Source: a virus. From it: a stretch of 64,000 nt of DNA. The stretch spans positions 1 to 64,000 of the IMG/VR virus record IMGVR_UViG_3300046096_000189; one strand, written 5' to 3'. Below the pieces are notes generated by a model. It was not told the origin of the DNA. It did no database searches and saw only the letters and a program-made list of their open reading frames with translations. The position numbers and the translations under genes are program-made. How positions within the stretch are numbered: the stretch's first letter is position 1; each line of letters opens with the position of its first letter. Below are positions 37,468 to 45,094 of this stretch, piece after piece.

Positions 37468-38877
37468 TTAGGTTAACCAATAGGGTTTATATTCACCCTT
37501 GCGCATTCTGAGCAAATCCATGGTACTCAAAAACTTCAGTGGGTGGGTTTCGTTATTCACGGTCCACCAACCACGGGTTTGTGACAGGATCATATCCCAA
37601 TCATAACCCAGCTCTTTTAAATCTTTATAGAGTTCTGCTGGTGTGCAGAAGTATTCAGATTGAGCTTTAAAGTATTCTTGTATCTGGCAAAGCTCAGAAG
37701 TGATATTCATGGCTCGTCGGAGTTTCAAATCTTTATCCAACTTACCACGAACCGTAGTTCTAGACAACTTACACTCAGGATAAATATCCAAAGCATAGTT
37801 CTGCAAAGATCCGTTTAGACCAAAACGTCCAGAGTCTTTAATGTAATTGAACTCGGTCAACCCAGGCAATACACCTTCGGTCTGACTAACGATGATTTCA
37901 ATGGTATTTCCTGACGGGCCTGACTTGGATCTCAACTGTTTCAAACTGACCAAATTAAGATCAAGATCACCAGCTGCGTTATTGTCACTAGATTTAGGGT
38001 ATTCAGGTCCTTTTGTACCTTGGTTAACTAGAGGCGTAACTGAGTTAGCCATCCAGAAATTGTTAGTCAAAAAGAAAAACTGATCTGTGACACCTTTGAT
38101 CTTTTCACCCATCTTCATATGCTGAAGTTTCTTAGGTGGTGGTGCGGCATATGGACCAGATGCAATGGCTGTGTCTTGACCAAGATGGGCTGATAACAAC
38201 ATGAAATGGTTGTGTGTGCCTGCTAGACCAGGCACTTCCATCAGGAAGCGCATCTTAGCTAGACCTTGGCGCATGTGGATGGTGTTACCACCCGACTCAC
38301 CCAGGGCATTCTCATCCTGCATTCTGGCTACATCTTCAGTCTCAAACCTACTAAAACTATCCACTTCAGAAAAGGTAGGGATGATAGTCTTCATTAATGT
38401 TTTACCATCTCTCTCCATGAAAGGGGTTTCGTACATGATAGAACTATCACCTTGTTTCTTATTCTCTTTCAAATAAGACTTCAGCTTCTCATACCAATCA
38501 TTACCATGGTAAACAGTACGGTCAGTAATAACCCAGGTGCCATCTGTAATGATATCTTTATTAGCAAAGGAAGTGAATTGATTTGTCAGCTGTCGAAGAC
38601 GTTCTTCGTGAATGTTGATTTCTGTGTCATAAGTAGACATAGAAGTTTCAGCTGCAGACATTAGTCGATCAGCTGCCGACAACATCATGTAATGCATGAT
38701 GGTGGATTTGAACATGTTGCCACGTCCTGTGATGCCTGTCAAAGCACCTAATCCACCTAATAGAATACTCTCTCCGTGTTTACCCTTGACATAGAAACCT
38801 GTAGGTATATCCAGACAAGCTCCGATGTTGAGCATGATCTTGACACTGGGAGCTGGTTGAAAACCTTGTTTGATCAT
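37468..38877 (-). CDS. UvsX/RecA-like recombination ATPase (phiKZ gp152-like)
   Basis: 469 residues, AAGGAATAATT before the ATG. The Walker A is GRGNMFKST (about residues 51-59), with Phe before Lys as in T4 UvsX (GPSKSFKS). A Walker B-like hydrophobic strand and a Ser/His-containing NHFMLLSAHLG segment follow at about 220-230. KTLMKTIIPTFSEVDSFSRF lies at about 145. The protein should form filaments on single-stranded DNA for recombination-dependent replication and repair. The order with RNase H and the spike downstream recalls phiKZ gp152-gp155-gp164. Confidence 0.82.
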   Translation of the reverse strand: MIKQGFQPAPSVKIMLNIGACLDIPTGFYVKGKHGESILLGGLGALTGITGRGNMFKSTIMHYMMLSAADRLMSAAETSMSTYDTEINIHEERLRQLTNQFTSFANKDIITDGTWVITDRTVYHGNDWYEKLKSYLKENKKQGDSSIMYETPFMERDGKTLMKTIIPTFSEVDSFSRFETEDVARMQDENALGESGGNTIHMRQGLAKMRFLMEVPGLAGTHNHFMLLSAHLGQDTAIASGPYAAPPPKKLQHMKMGEKIKGVTDQFFFLTNNFWMANSVTPLVNQGTKGPEYPKSSDNNAAGDLDLNLVSLKQLRSKSGPSGNTIEIIVSQTEGVLPGLTEFNYIKDSGRFGLNGSLQNYALDIYPECKLSRTTVRGKLDKDLKLRRAMNITSELCQIQEYFKAQSEYFCTPAELYKDLKELGYDWDMILSQTRGWWTVNNETHPLKFLSTMDLLRMRKGEYKPYWLT

Positions 38878-38982
38878 AATTATTCCTTGAGGGACGTAGC
38901 GGGTTTACGCTGCACATAGTATGGAAACTCGTGCTAGTTTTTTCATTTGCTTTCTAGCGCTCAACTTACAAGGTAGTTATCA

Positions 38983-39837
38983 ATGAATCTCAATATAGAA
39001 GCTCCGGTACAGAGCCTGGAACAAATGGCCCAGGTTATCACTCTTGAATCTTCATTTATAGACAATGCGATCTTTCGCATCAATGAATTCTTTCCTAAAC
39101 TAAGTAACCAACTTAGCGATACCGTTTCAGGTTTTACTGGTGAACGTTTCGGTGGATATGACACACCTAAAATTACAGCGTTCCAAGCACAACGTGATTT
39201 TAAAGTTATCTCGAAACGTGTTCAATCTCATAATTTCCTGGACTTTCAAGATATTCTTGTTCAAGTACCAGAAGGCTTTGATGGTAACCTCATAGATTAC
39301 CTTCGGCTATTAGACCGCATCCACCTCGATGTTTTTAAAGAAACCCTTGAAGTAATAGGAGATTACAACATTGTTCTCTCATCTTTTATCACAAATAAAG
39401 AAGATAAAACGTCGCTTCGTGTGCATACTCAAGTTTATACGAGAGCCGATGCAAAAAGACAGCAAGTTCTAAAAGACATAGCTGGCTTCTTCAAACACGA
39501 TAGTGATCTGTCTCGTCTTCCTCTGCGCAAAGTGATCGCTCGCTTTGCTGATATGGAACAGCTGACCGATGCAGCTGTGGATCTTACTAAAGATAACCAT
39601 ATTAAAAATCTTGAGAAAGTTAAAGCTGCTGTTAATGAAACAGTTATTTATCTTGACAAGATCATGGCTAATAAAGAAACAAGTGAAGTGTCTGGCTATG
39701 CAGCTAAGCAACTTGCTGAGAGTGCTATGTCGGTGGCGCGCTTGGTGGAGACTTGTTCTGTTTATGCTTTCAAAACCAGACAAGCTATCGAATGCACCAG
39801 ATCTCTGGTGGACACAATCGATAAAGTAACAAAGTAA
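38983..39837 (+). CDS. Conserved hypothetical protein, helical
   Basis: 284 residues, AAGGTAG before the ATG. Almost entirely helical with a coiled-coil-like centre (DAAVDLTKDNHIKNLEKVKA). Its codon use is mixed. It is divergent from the recombinase with a 105-nt gap (38878-38982) and is followed by a terminator, so it is a single-gene unit. No known motif. Confidence 0.68.
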   Translation: MNLNIEAPVQSLEQMAQVITLESSFIDNAIFRINEFFPKLSNQLSDTVSGFTGERFGGYDTPKITAFQAQRDFKVISKRVQSHNFLDFQDILVQVPEGFDGNLIDYLRLLDRIHLDVFKETLEVIGDYNIVLSSFITNKEDKTSLRVHTQVYTRADAKRQQVLKDIAGFFKHDSDLSRLPLRKVIARFADMEQLTDAAVDLTKDNHIKNLEKVKAAVNETVIYLDKIMANKETSEVSGYAAKQLAESAMSVARLVETCSVYAFKTRQAIECTRSLVDTIDKVTK

Positions 39838-39843
39838 AGAAAT

Positions 39844-39879
39844 AAGATACTACAGGACCTGATGGTCCTGTAGTATCTT
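39844..39879. terminator. Bidirectional terminator between convergent genes
   Basis: AAGATACTACAGGACC / GGTCCTGTAGTATCTT perfect stem between plus and minus stops. Confidence 0.9.
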
Positions 39880-39892
39880 AAATGCTTTTTTG

Positions 39893-40339
39893 TTAAGCTG
39901 CACTCAGTTCAGGTAAACTCCGAACCAATTTCTTGATATCATAGCGCATGACATCTTCATTGGCATACTTGATCCACTGCGGTGTGGTTTCAATCAAGTG
40001 TCGAGCCATGCTGTCTAGATCAGAAGCTGTGTAGTTACCGCTTTTGAATTGATCTAGATTAAAGCTTTTACCATGATAGGTAAAACTTTTCTCATGGGCA
40101 AATTCTTTCCACAGCACTTCTTTAACAAACATGGTGTCTGTCACTGCGGAAGGATTCTTACCCAATTGAAAAATGTCATTGAGTTTTCTAGCCAAAGCCT
40201 GATCGGACGTGGGTTGCACATCTATCACAGAAAGAAGACTGGAGATATACATCAGTCTCTTAAACATACCGGGAAGTATAAAACCGACGGCTGATTGTAC
40301 TTTGTCTGAAAATCGCTCCATCATTGTAGTTGTTAACAT
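39893..40339 (-). CDS. Small conserved hypothetical protein
   Basis: 148 residues; start not well defined (ATG 40339, or internal ATGs at codons 6-7; no clear ribosome site). Helical, with FILPGMFKRLMYISSLLSVI near the N-terminus. It starts 15 nt after the RNase H gene stop, so it is in the same operon. Function unknown. Confidence 0.62.
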   Translation of the reverse strand: MLTTTMMERFSDKVQSAVGFILPGMFKRLMYISSLLSVIDVQPTSDQALARKLNDIFQLGKNPSAVTDTMFVKEVLWKEFAHEKSFTYHGKSFNLDQFKSGNYTASDLDSMARHLIETTPQWIKYANEDVMRYDIKKLVRSLPELSAA

Positions 40340-40353
40340 GATAAACGAACGAG

Positions 40354-41826
40354 TTAGTTAAGAAAAATTCTATCGGCAAAATAGTTAGACCATATACCGA
40401 TACCAGAGTTACATTCTATTACAAATGCATAGCGAAGAGTTCTTTCTGAGTCTCTCCAAGAGATTAAAAAAATCTTAGGAGAATGATCCTCTAGCTTTTT
40501 AAGGTTATTCCGGGGTGGAATGTCCAGACCGAATAACACAGGTAGGTCTATCTTGTCAGTTCTTTCCTTGTAGGTGACAGAGATAGACAGCTTAATGTTT
40601 TTCAGAGCTGAAGTATATTCAGGTTTAAGAACATGTTGAGTGATGGACTCCTTTTTTACAAGTTTAGATTCCAAGTCATAGAATGTACTTGTAACATCAT
40701 GGATCTGAAAACCGTTGTGATTATCAGGCACATCACAGCCTGTTTTAGAGTAAGTTTGAAACTTAATCAACATATCCTCAAGGAAGTTGAAAGTCTCGAT
40801 TGCTCTCATAGACAGGTTAGTTGGATTCAACTCTACGGTAACTGATTGGTTATCTAGGAAGTTTAACCCCTTGGACTTCCTATCACCAAGTAAACAATAC
40901 TTACCATGTTTCTCTAGATAAGGATAGACTTCTTTGCTATATACCCGATCTAGCTTCATCATCACTATAGAGTTGTGATTATTGGCATGATCAATTTGTT
41001 TGGCTTTGACATCCTCAATGACTTTTTCAGGTTCATAAAGTCTGACCACGGCAAAACCAGTTTCAGGTATGCGCTTACCAATGATGAAATCACCCACGCC
41101 TTTACCTGGCTCAGCTTGGAAGTAGCTGCCAGCTATGTTATACTCTTGGGTGGTGTTGAAATAAACTCTTTTGAAGTTCAGGAAAGGATGGCGCTCTACT
41201 GAAGATTTCCAATAGCCTTTAGGATCACTGTAGGTATAATGATCCTTACAGAGATTATCGGTAGAGTAATTCATACCGATCACAGCCAAGGCATCTGCTC
41301 TGGTATTACCCATGTCGTTGTTATGACCTCTGACCCACTCAATCGTGATCTCTTGACCTATAGATAGAAGTTGTTTATAGTAAGCATAGACTTCCATCCA
41401 GATGTCTGCGTTAACTACAGGCAATCCATCTTGCTTAATCCAGTTGTTTCTTTCCCAACCTTTACACCACTCAGTCAAACCTTTCTTGACATATTCACTA
41501 TCTGTGAGAAAATGAATAGACTTGGGTTTATGCTGTTGCAGTTCTTTGAGTGTGGACAGAAAAGCAAAGACCTCAGCTCGGTTGTTGGTTCCGTCCACAG
41601 CTGAAGTGCCAATGAAGTCTATAAACTGTGTGGGGGATACTTCGACGATGTCGTCTTTAAGCTGTTTTTTATAGCCTTTGTTGGTGAGAAGGTACCCACC
41701 ATCTAACTTAACAGAAGGTTTACCTTCTAAACTAAACAGATAGCCGTGGGTGCCGAATCCTATTTTACCTGGATTAGGTCTGGCAGAACCGTCGATGTAA
41801 ACCACGGCATTGATTTGTGTGTCCAT
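40354..41826 (-). CDS. Ribonuclease H with an additional C-terminal domain (phiKZ gp155-like)
   Basis: 490 residues, AGAGAGC before the ATG. Residues 1-185 are an RNase HI domain: VVYIDGSARPNPG (Asp12), NNRAEVFAF (Glu85), FLTDSEYV (Asp109), RGHNN (His168) and NTRADALA (Asp178), so the full D-E-D-D-plus-His set is present. The following 300 residues are an extra domain of unknown role. It should remove RNA from RNA-DNA hybrids, such as primers. RNase HI alone is about 155 residues, so the extension is unusual but is expected in the phiKZ group. Confidence 0.87.
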   Translation of the reverse strand: MDTQINAVVYIDGSARPNPGKIGFGTHGYLFSLEGKPSVKLDGGYLLTNKGYKKQLKDDIVEVSPTQFIDFIGTSAVDGTNNRAEVFAFLSTLKELQQHKPKSIHFLTDSEYVKKGLTEWCKGWERNNWIKQDGLPVVNADIWMEVYAYYKQLLSIGQEITIEWVRGHNNDMGNTRADALAVIGMNYSTDNLCKDHYTYSDPKGYWKSSVERHPFLNFKRVYFNTTQEYNIAGSYFQAEPGKGVGDFIIGKRIPETGFAVVRLYEPEKVIEDVKAKQIDHANNHNSIVMMKLDRVYSKEVYPYLEKHGKYCLLGDRKSKGLNFLDNQSVTVELNPTNLSMRAIETFNFLEDMLIKFQTYSKTGCDVPDNHNGFQIHDVTSTFYDLESKLVKKESITQHVLKPEYTSALKNIKLSISVTYKERTDKIDLPVLFGLDIPPRNNLKKLEDHSPKIFLISWRDSERTLRYAFVIECNSGIGIWSNYFADRIFLN

Positions 41827-41862
41827 ACAGCTCTCTTTTAAATAACAAGTCAGTTGATAAAT

Positions 41863-42258
41863 CTACTTGCTACTTTTTAGATTGACGACGTCATTGATCA
41901 TATCTTCAGGTTGTCGTCGCTTAAGCTTTCCGCAAACGATCTCATAGGCTCGTTCATTGACTCTACAGTTCTCAAGATCTTTCTTATCTAGCTCTATAGT
42001 CAGCTGTTTGGAAACTAAGTCTTTATTCAGTAAAGCTATTTCTTTTCTCTGCTTCATAACAGTGACACCAGTGGAGACTGAATTATATATTAGCAAAGCA
42101 CCAAAGGTAAGTACACTGACTATGATAATTAATATGATAGCAAGCCAGATGTTGAACTTCTTGCTGAAAGGGTCTAGCTCCCCTTTTTTAACATTAAAGC
42201 CTATTTTAAAACTGGTATAGACCACCTTGATGATGGTCTTTAATGGTTTTAGCTCCAT
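41863..42258 (-). CDS. Single-pass membrane protein with coiled coil
   Basis: 131 residues. One strong membrane segment (about 33-58, WLAIILIIIVSVLTFGALLI) preceded by a basic stretch, then a coiled-coil-like region with alternating Lys/Leu/Glu (QLTIELDKKDLENCRVNERA). The topology resembles an inner-membrane spanin, but a true spanin pair sits at 59 kb. It is divergent from the structural gene at 42285 by 26 nt. Confidence 0.68.
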   Translation of the reverse strand: MELKPLKTIIKVVYTSFKIGFNVKKGELDPFSKKFNIWLAIILIIIVSVLTFGALLIYNSVSTGVTVMKQRKEIALLNKDLVSKQLTIELDKKDLENCRVNERAYEIVCGKLKRRQPEDMINDVVNLKSSK

Positions 42259-42284
42259 TTTTTTCTTTCAGGTAAAGACACGAT

Positions 42285-43598
42285 ATGAACTTAATCAAAG
42301 GCTTCGTTAACATAAACAGTTATGTTAACAACACTCAGGGACAGGTAGCACCCTTAGGTGAACTCAGCACATGGTCAGAAACTTATAGCAGGGAAAAAGG
42401 AGAGTACTCTGACCCTGCTTATAACAATCTGAAATTAACGACTTTCAAATCTATTAAGATATCAGACAAAACACATTATGTTTTACCTGCGATACAGGTA
42501 AAACATATTTTGGATGTTGTTTCCACATGTTTGAATTACTCGACTAACCACATACAGCCTTTTGATTCAAACGATTTCCGAAACACAGTCATCTCTGCTC
42601 ATAACGATAAGATCGCTGGATTAAACTTTGGACCGTTTGTTTCTAACGGGCCCGTGGCTATGCCTCAGTGGTTATCATGGGTGGATCTAGCTACTACTAA
42701 CGATGAGATCAAGATTTGGTTGTCAGATGCTTCTTTCAGAGATCAATACGATGAATATGAAATAGAAGTCATACCACCTGTTACTGATTTGAATGTTCTG
42801 TTTGGTTTCTATGCTCCTGCTGCCGCAGCCATAGCCACCAACACAGTAGCCACGATCTATGAAAGAATAGATGCTATTAAGAATGGCGATCCTGAAACTT
42901 TTATCAGAATATTGCCTTTTGAATATAGCAACAGTACAAACCCTACACAAAAAATAGTCACCAATTGGTCTGTGGTTATTTATGGTAAGGCTGGGGATCA
43001 TATCGATGCTATCAAAGAAGCTGTTACAGCTTATGTATTAGCTAACTCTACCAGATCTATAACCGATTGGGAAAATATTCTACCTGAACTGTTTAGAAGA
43101 ACAGAGTTCATAATGGTGCCTCTGTGGCATAAGAAGTCTATACCTAACTTGACAGATCTGTCAGCTTTGTATAGCAGCATCATTAAGTTCACAGAGATAA
43201 AAGCTTTCTTAGAGACTATGTACCCTATCACGGTATATCCTTCTAACTACATAGCTGATAATCTGTCTATCATGCCTTATGATTATAAAGGTATAAGCTT
43301 AGCTGTGTTCCCAGGCATAACTAACATCTTAGGCAGACGCAGTCTGGTAGAACTCTTTCCTGACTATATAGCTGTGCCTAGTACGTCTTTAGACTTCGCT
43401 CGTATGTCTATCAAGACTTCTGAATTCGCTATACTGTTAGGTAAGTTACTGGTAGCTGCTGAAAGTACATCTGTGTACGCATCTCTACCTAATAACTTCA
43501 GACGCATCACCAGAAATGGTAAGTTGTATATCTCTACTGTGTATGATAACATCAACTACATGGTAGCTACAGCTTCTAACACAGACTTTACATCATGA
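42285..43598 (+). CDS. Virion structural protein (tail/baseplate class)
   Basis: 437 residues; start ATG 42285 with AGGTAAAG upstream. No membrane or catalytic motif; Ser/Thr/Ile-rich with mixed strands. Its TGA overlaps the ATG of the next gene (ATGAG), so the two are coupled. The neighbouring spike suggests a baseplate function. Confidence 0.68.
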   Translation: MNLIKGFVNINSYVNNTQGQVAPLGELSTWSETYSREKGEYSDPAYNNLKLTTFKSIKISDKTHYVLPAIQVKHILDVVSTCLNYSTNHIQPFDSNDFRNTVISAHNDKIAGLNFGPFVSNGPVAMPQWLSWVDLATTNDEIKIWLSDASFRDQYDEYEIEVIPPVTDLNVLFGFYAPAAAAIATNTVATIYERIDAIKNGDPETFIRILPFEYSNSTNPTQKIVTNWSVVIYGKAGDHIDAIKEAVTAYVLANSTRSITDWENILPELFRRTEFIMVPLWHKKSIPNLTDLSALYSSIIKFTEIKAFLETMYPITVYPSNYIADNLSIMPYDYKGISLAVFPGITNILGRRSLVELFPDYIAVPSTSLDFARMSIKTSEFAILLGKLLVAAESTSVYASLPNNFRRITRNGKLYISTVYDNINYMVATASNTDFTS

Positions 43599-44215
43599 GT
43601 GATAATGTACTACCCACGATAGGATCTTCTGGCTCGTATAAACTTTTAGCTCCTTTTGATACTCTTATCACAGAAGGTGAAAGATATACGTGTCAAGGTA
43701 TCAGATCCTTAAATGACTATTTGGCTAATAACGAAGATCCTTATAAGGATATCTACGTTAAATACCGGATACCAGATGCTGACTATGAACTCGATCTGCA
43801 AAACAACATGCATATCGTTTCTCTACAGTCTGATATAGGACATTGGTTATATGTGCCTGCTAGGTACATTTCTACCTACCCTATGGTAAATGGCATACCT
43901 TACAGGTCATATGTACTTACTGCTTCTCTACCTTCTTTTCCTGTAGACAGAGATCTGAGCTTCTTACAAACAGAAGTGCGTAATCTGTGTATGGATACTC
44001 TGGGTGTAGTACCTACAGTTAAGTTTGTAGAAAGCAGCCGTGTGGTGTTAGTGTCCTCTGGTAAGCATGATACGCTGACTACTGCTAGAGCCGGTGTATC
44101 TCAAGGTAGAGGTACTGATAGAGCGAGATACATGGAACTGTTATACAGACATGATCAGGCTTTGACTAAGATAGCTGAGCTAGAAGCTTATATCAAAAGA
44201 AGACTGAGTATTTAA
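43595..44215 (+). CDS. Virion structural protein (baseplate-associated candidate)
   Basis: 206 residues, overlapping the upstream gene by 4 nt. Beta-rich, ending in a charged helix (YMELLYRHDQALTKIAELEA). A short C-terminal coiled coil is probable. Function unknown beyond its structural operon. Confidence 0.66.
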   Translation: MSDNVLPTIGSSGSYKLLAPFDTLITEGERYTCQGIRSLNDYLANNEDPYKDIYVKYRIPDADYELDLQNNMHIVSLQSDIGHWLYVPARYISTYPMVNGIPYRSYVLTASLPSFPVDRDLSFLQTEVRNLCMDTLGVVPTVKFVESSRVVLVSSGKHDTLTTARAGVSQGRGTDRARYMELLYRHDQALTKIAELEAYIKRRLSI

Positions 44216-44230
44216 AAAAGCAAAAAAAAA

Positions 44231-44266
44231 AATCATCCCCGGCCTGTGAAGGCTAGGGGGATGATT
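44231..44266. terminator. Bidirectional terminator, cassette type, copy 2
   Basis: AATCATCCCCGGCCTG / GGCTAGGGGGATGATT stem with A-run and T-run either side; near-identical to the terminators at 31064 and 48564. Confidence 0.88.
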
Positions 44267-44267
44267 T

Positions 44268-44591
44268 TTACTTTCCAGCAGGACAATGACCTGTAAAGTC
44301 CAGTTCATAACCTTTGCCGGGGGTAATATTCACTGTTGGATATCTCCATCCAACAGCGCGACCATAGTGGTCGCGAAAGAAGACATGTGCCCCCAGCTGT
44401 CGCTGGGTGTTGTATCGGGTCCACTCCGACCTGTCGATCAGGTAGACGTCGGCCGTCCCGCCATCGGGGAGTGATAAGCTACACTCCCCGCTACCGTCGT
44501 CAACCCCACCCCAATCTTCGCCGTCGTCCCACTCCTCGGCAAATGACGAGAAGAATGGAACTGTAATTTTTATGTTAGAATTTGCGTACAT
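44268..44591 (-). CDS. Small acidic protein in an early-type cassette
   Basis: 107 residues, AGGAGATAGTC before the ATG. Very acidic tract EEWDDGEDWGGVDDGSG near residues 19-35; beta-rich remainder with many Tyr, Arg and Gly. Its codon use is GC-rich compared with adjacent structural genes. The acidic patch could mimic DNA, as in small phage anti-restriction proteins, but no homology is visible. Confidence 0.72.
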   Translation of the reverse strand: MYANSNIKITVPFFSSFAEEWDDGEDWGGVDDGSGECSLSLPDGGTADVYLIDRSEWTRYNTQRQLGAHVFFRDHYGRAVGWRYPTVNITPGKGYELDFTGHCPAGK

Positions 44592-44727
44592 GACTATCTC
44601 CTGTTAACCTGTATTCACGATATGCGAACTTGAACAGGCTAATAATCCCTTTTTGCTGGCCAAGCGTCAGGGCAGGTTTTGGCCCAACTATTTATTTAAA
44701 GAGGTTAGTTGTCAACCTCTTGGGAAG

Positions 44728-44814
44728 TCAGCGACGTGTCGTCACTGCTTCCCAAATGATGAAAGGCGTTGTGATCGCCGCAAAGGCGATCACTGCAATG
44801 TCAATCATATCCAT
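44728..44814 (-). CDS. 28-residue membrane peptide in an early-type cassette
   Basis: MDMIDIAVIAFAAITTPFII then WEAVTTRR. The ATG at 44814 has GAGGAG about 5 nt upstream. One membrane segment with a basic C-terminal tail (TTRR). It is the first gene after the promoter/leader repeat at 44813-44904. A frame this short is only supported by the ribosome site and context. The gap 44592-44727 holds nothing else that I see. Confidence 0.55.
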   Translation of the reverse strand: MDMIDIAVIAFAAITTPFIIWEAVTTRR

Positions 44815-44904
44815 AATGTACTCCTCAGCTGATAGCTAGATCAAAAACAATCTATTAAACTACAGCTATACATCAAGTTAAGTATATATGACTGAAATCT
44901 TTTA
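44813..44904 (-). promoter_or_regulatory. Early-type promoter and conserved leader, copy 3
   Basis: On the minus strand the box TCATATATACTTAACTTGAT is followed by the leader with GTAGTTTAATAGATTGT, TTTTGATCTAGCTATC and the GAGGAG ribosome site. Almost identical over about 90 nt to 48801-48892, differing at only a handful of positions, and partly to 8453-8522. Confidence 0.7.
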
Positions 44905-44909
44905 CAAGG

Positions 44910-45083
44910 TCAAGAAAGCACTCTAGCTTCTCTCACAGAAGATATCATCCTATACCCACCCATGCGCAAAGGTTTGGTAGGTTCTGTATAGATCTCCAGA
45001 ACTTTATCTTCCTTCTTGGCCTGCTCGATAAGCTCACTCACCACTTTTTCAAACTCTTCACGGGTCTTGATATTTTCAAACAT
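44910..45083 (-). CDS. Small hypothetical protein
   Basis: 57 residues (MFENIKTREEFEKVVSELIE at the start), ATG 45083 preceded by GGAAAG. Charged helical first half, basic second half. It begins 11 nt after the Rad50-like gene ends and is probably co-transcribed with it. Function unknown. Confidence 0.7.
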   Translation of the reverse strand: MFENIKTREEFEKVVSELIEQAKKEDKVLEIYTEPTKPLRMGGYRMISSVREARVLS

Positions 45084-45094
45084 GATTCTTTCCT

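Noticed and set aside
44336-44566. Plus-strand 76-residue Arg/Pro-rich frame
   Set aside because: Opposite strand of the 107-residue cassette gene, with no ribosome site.
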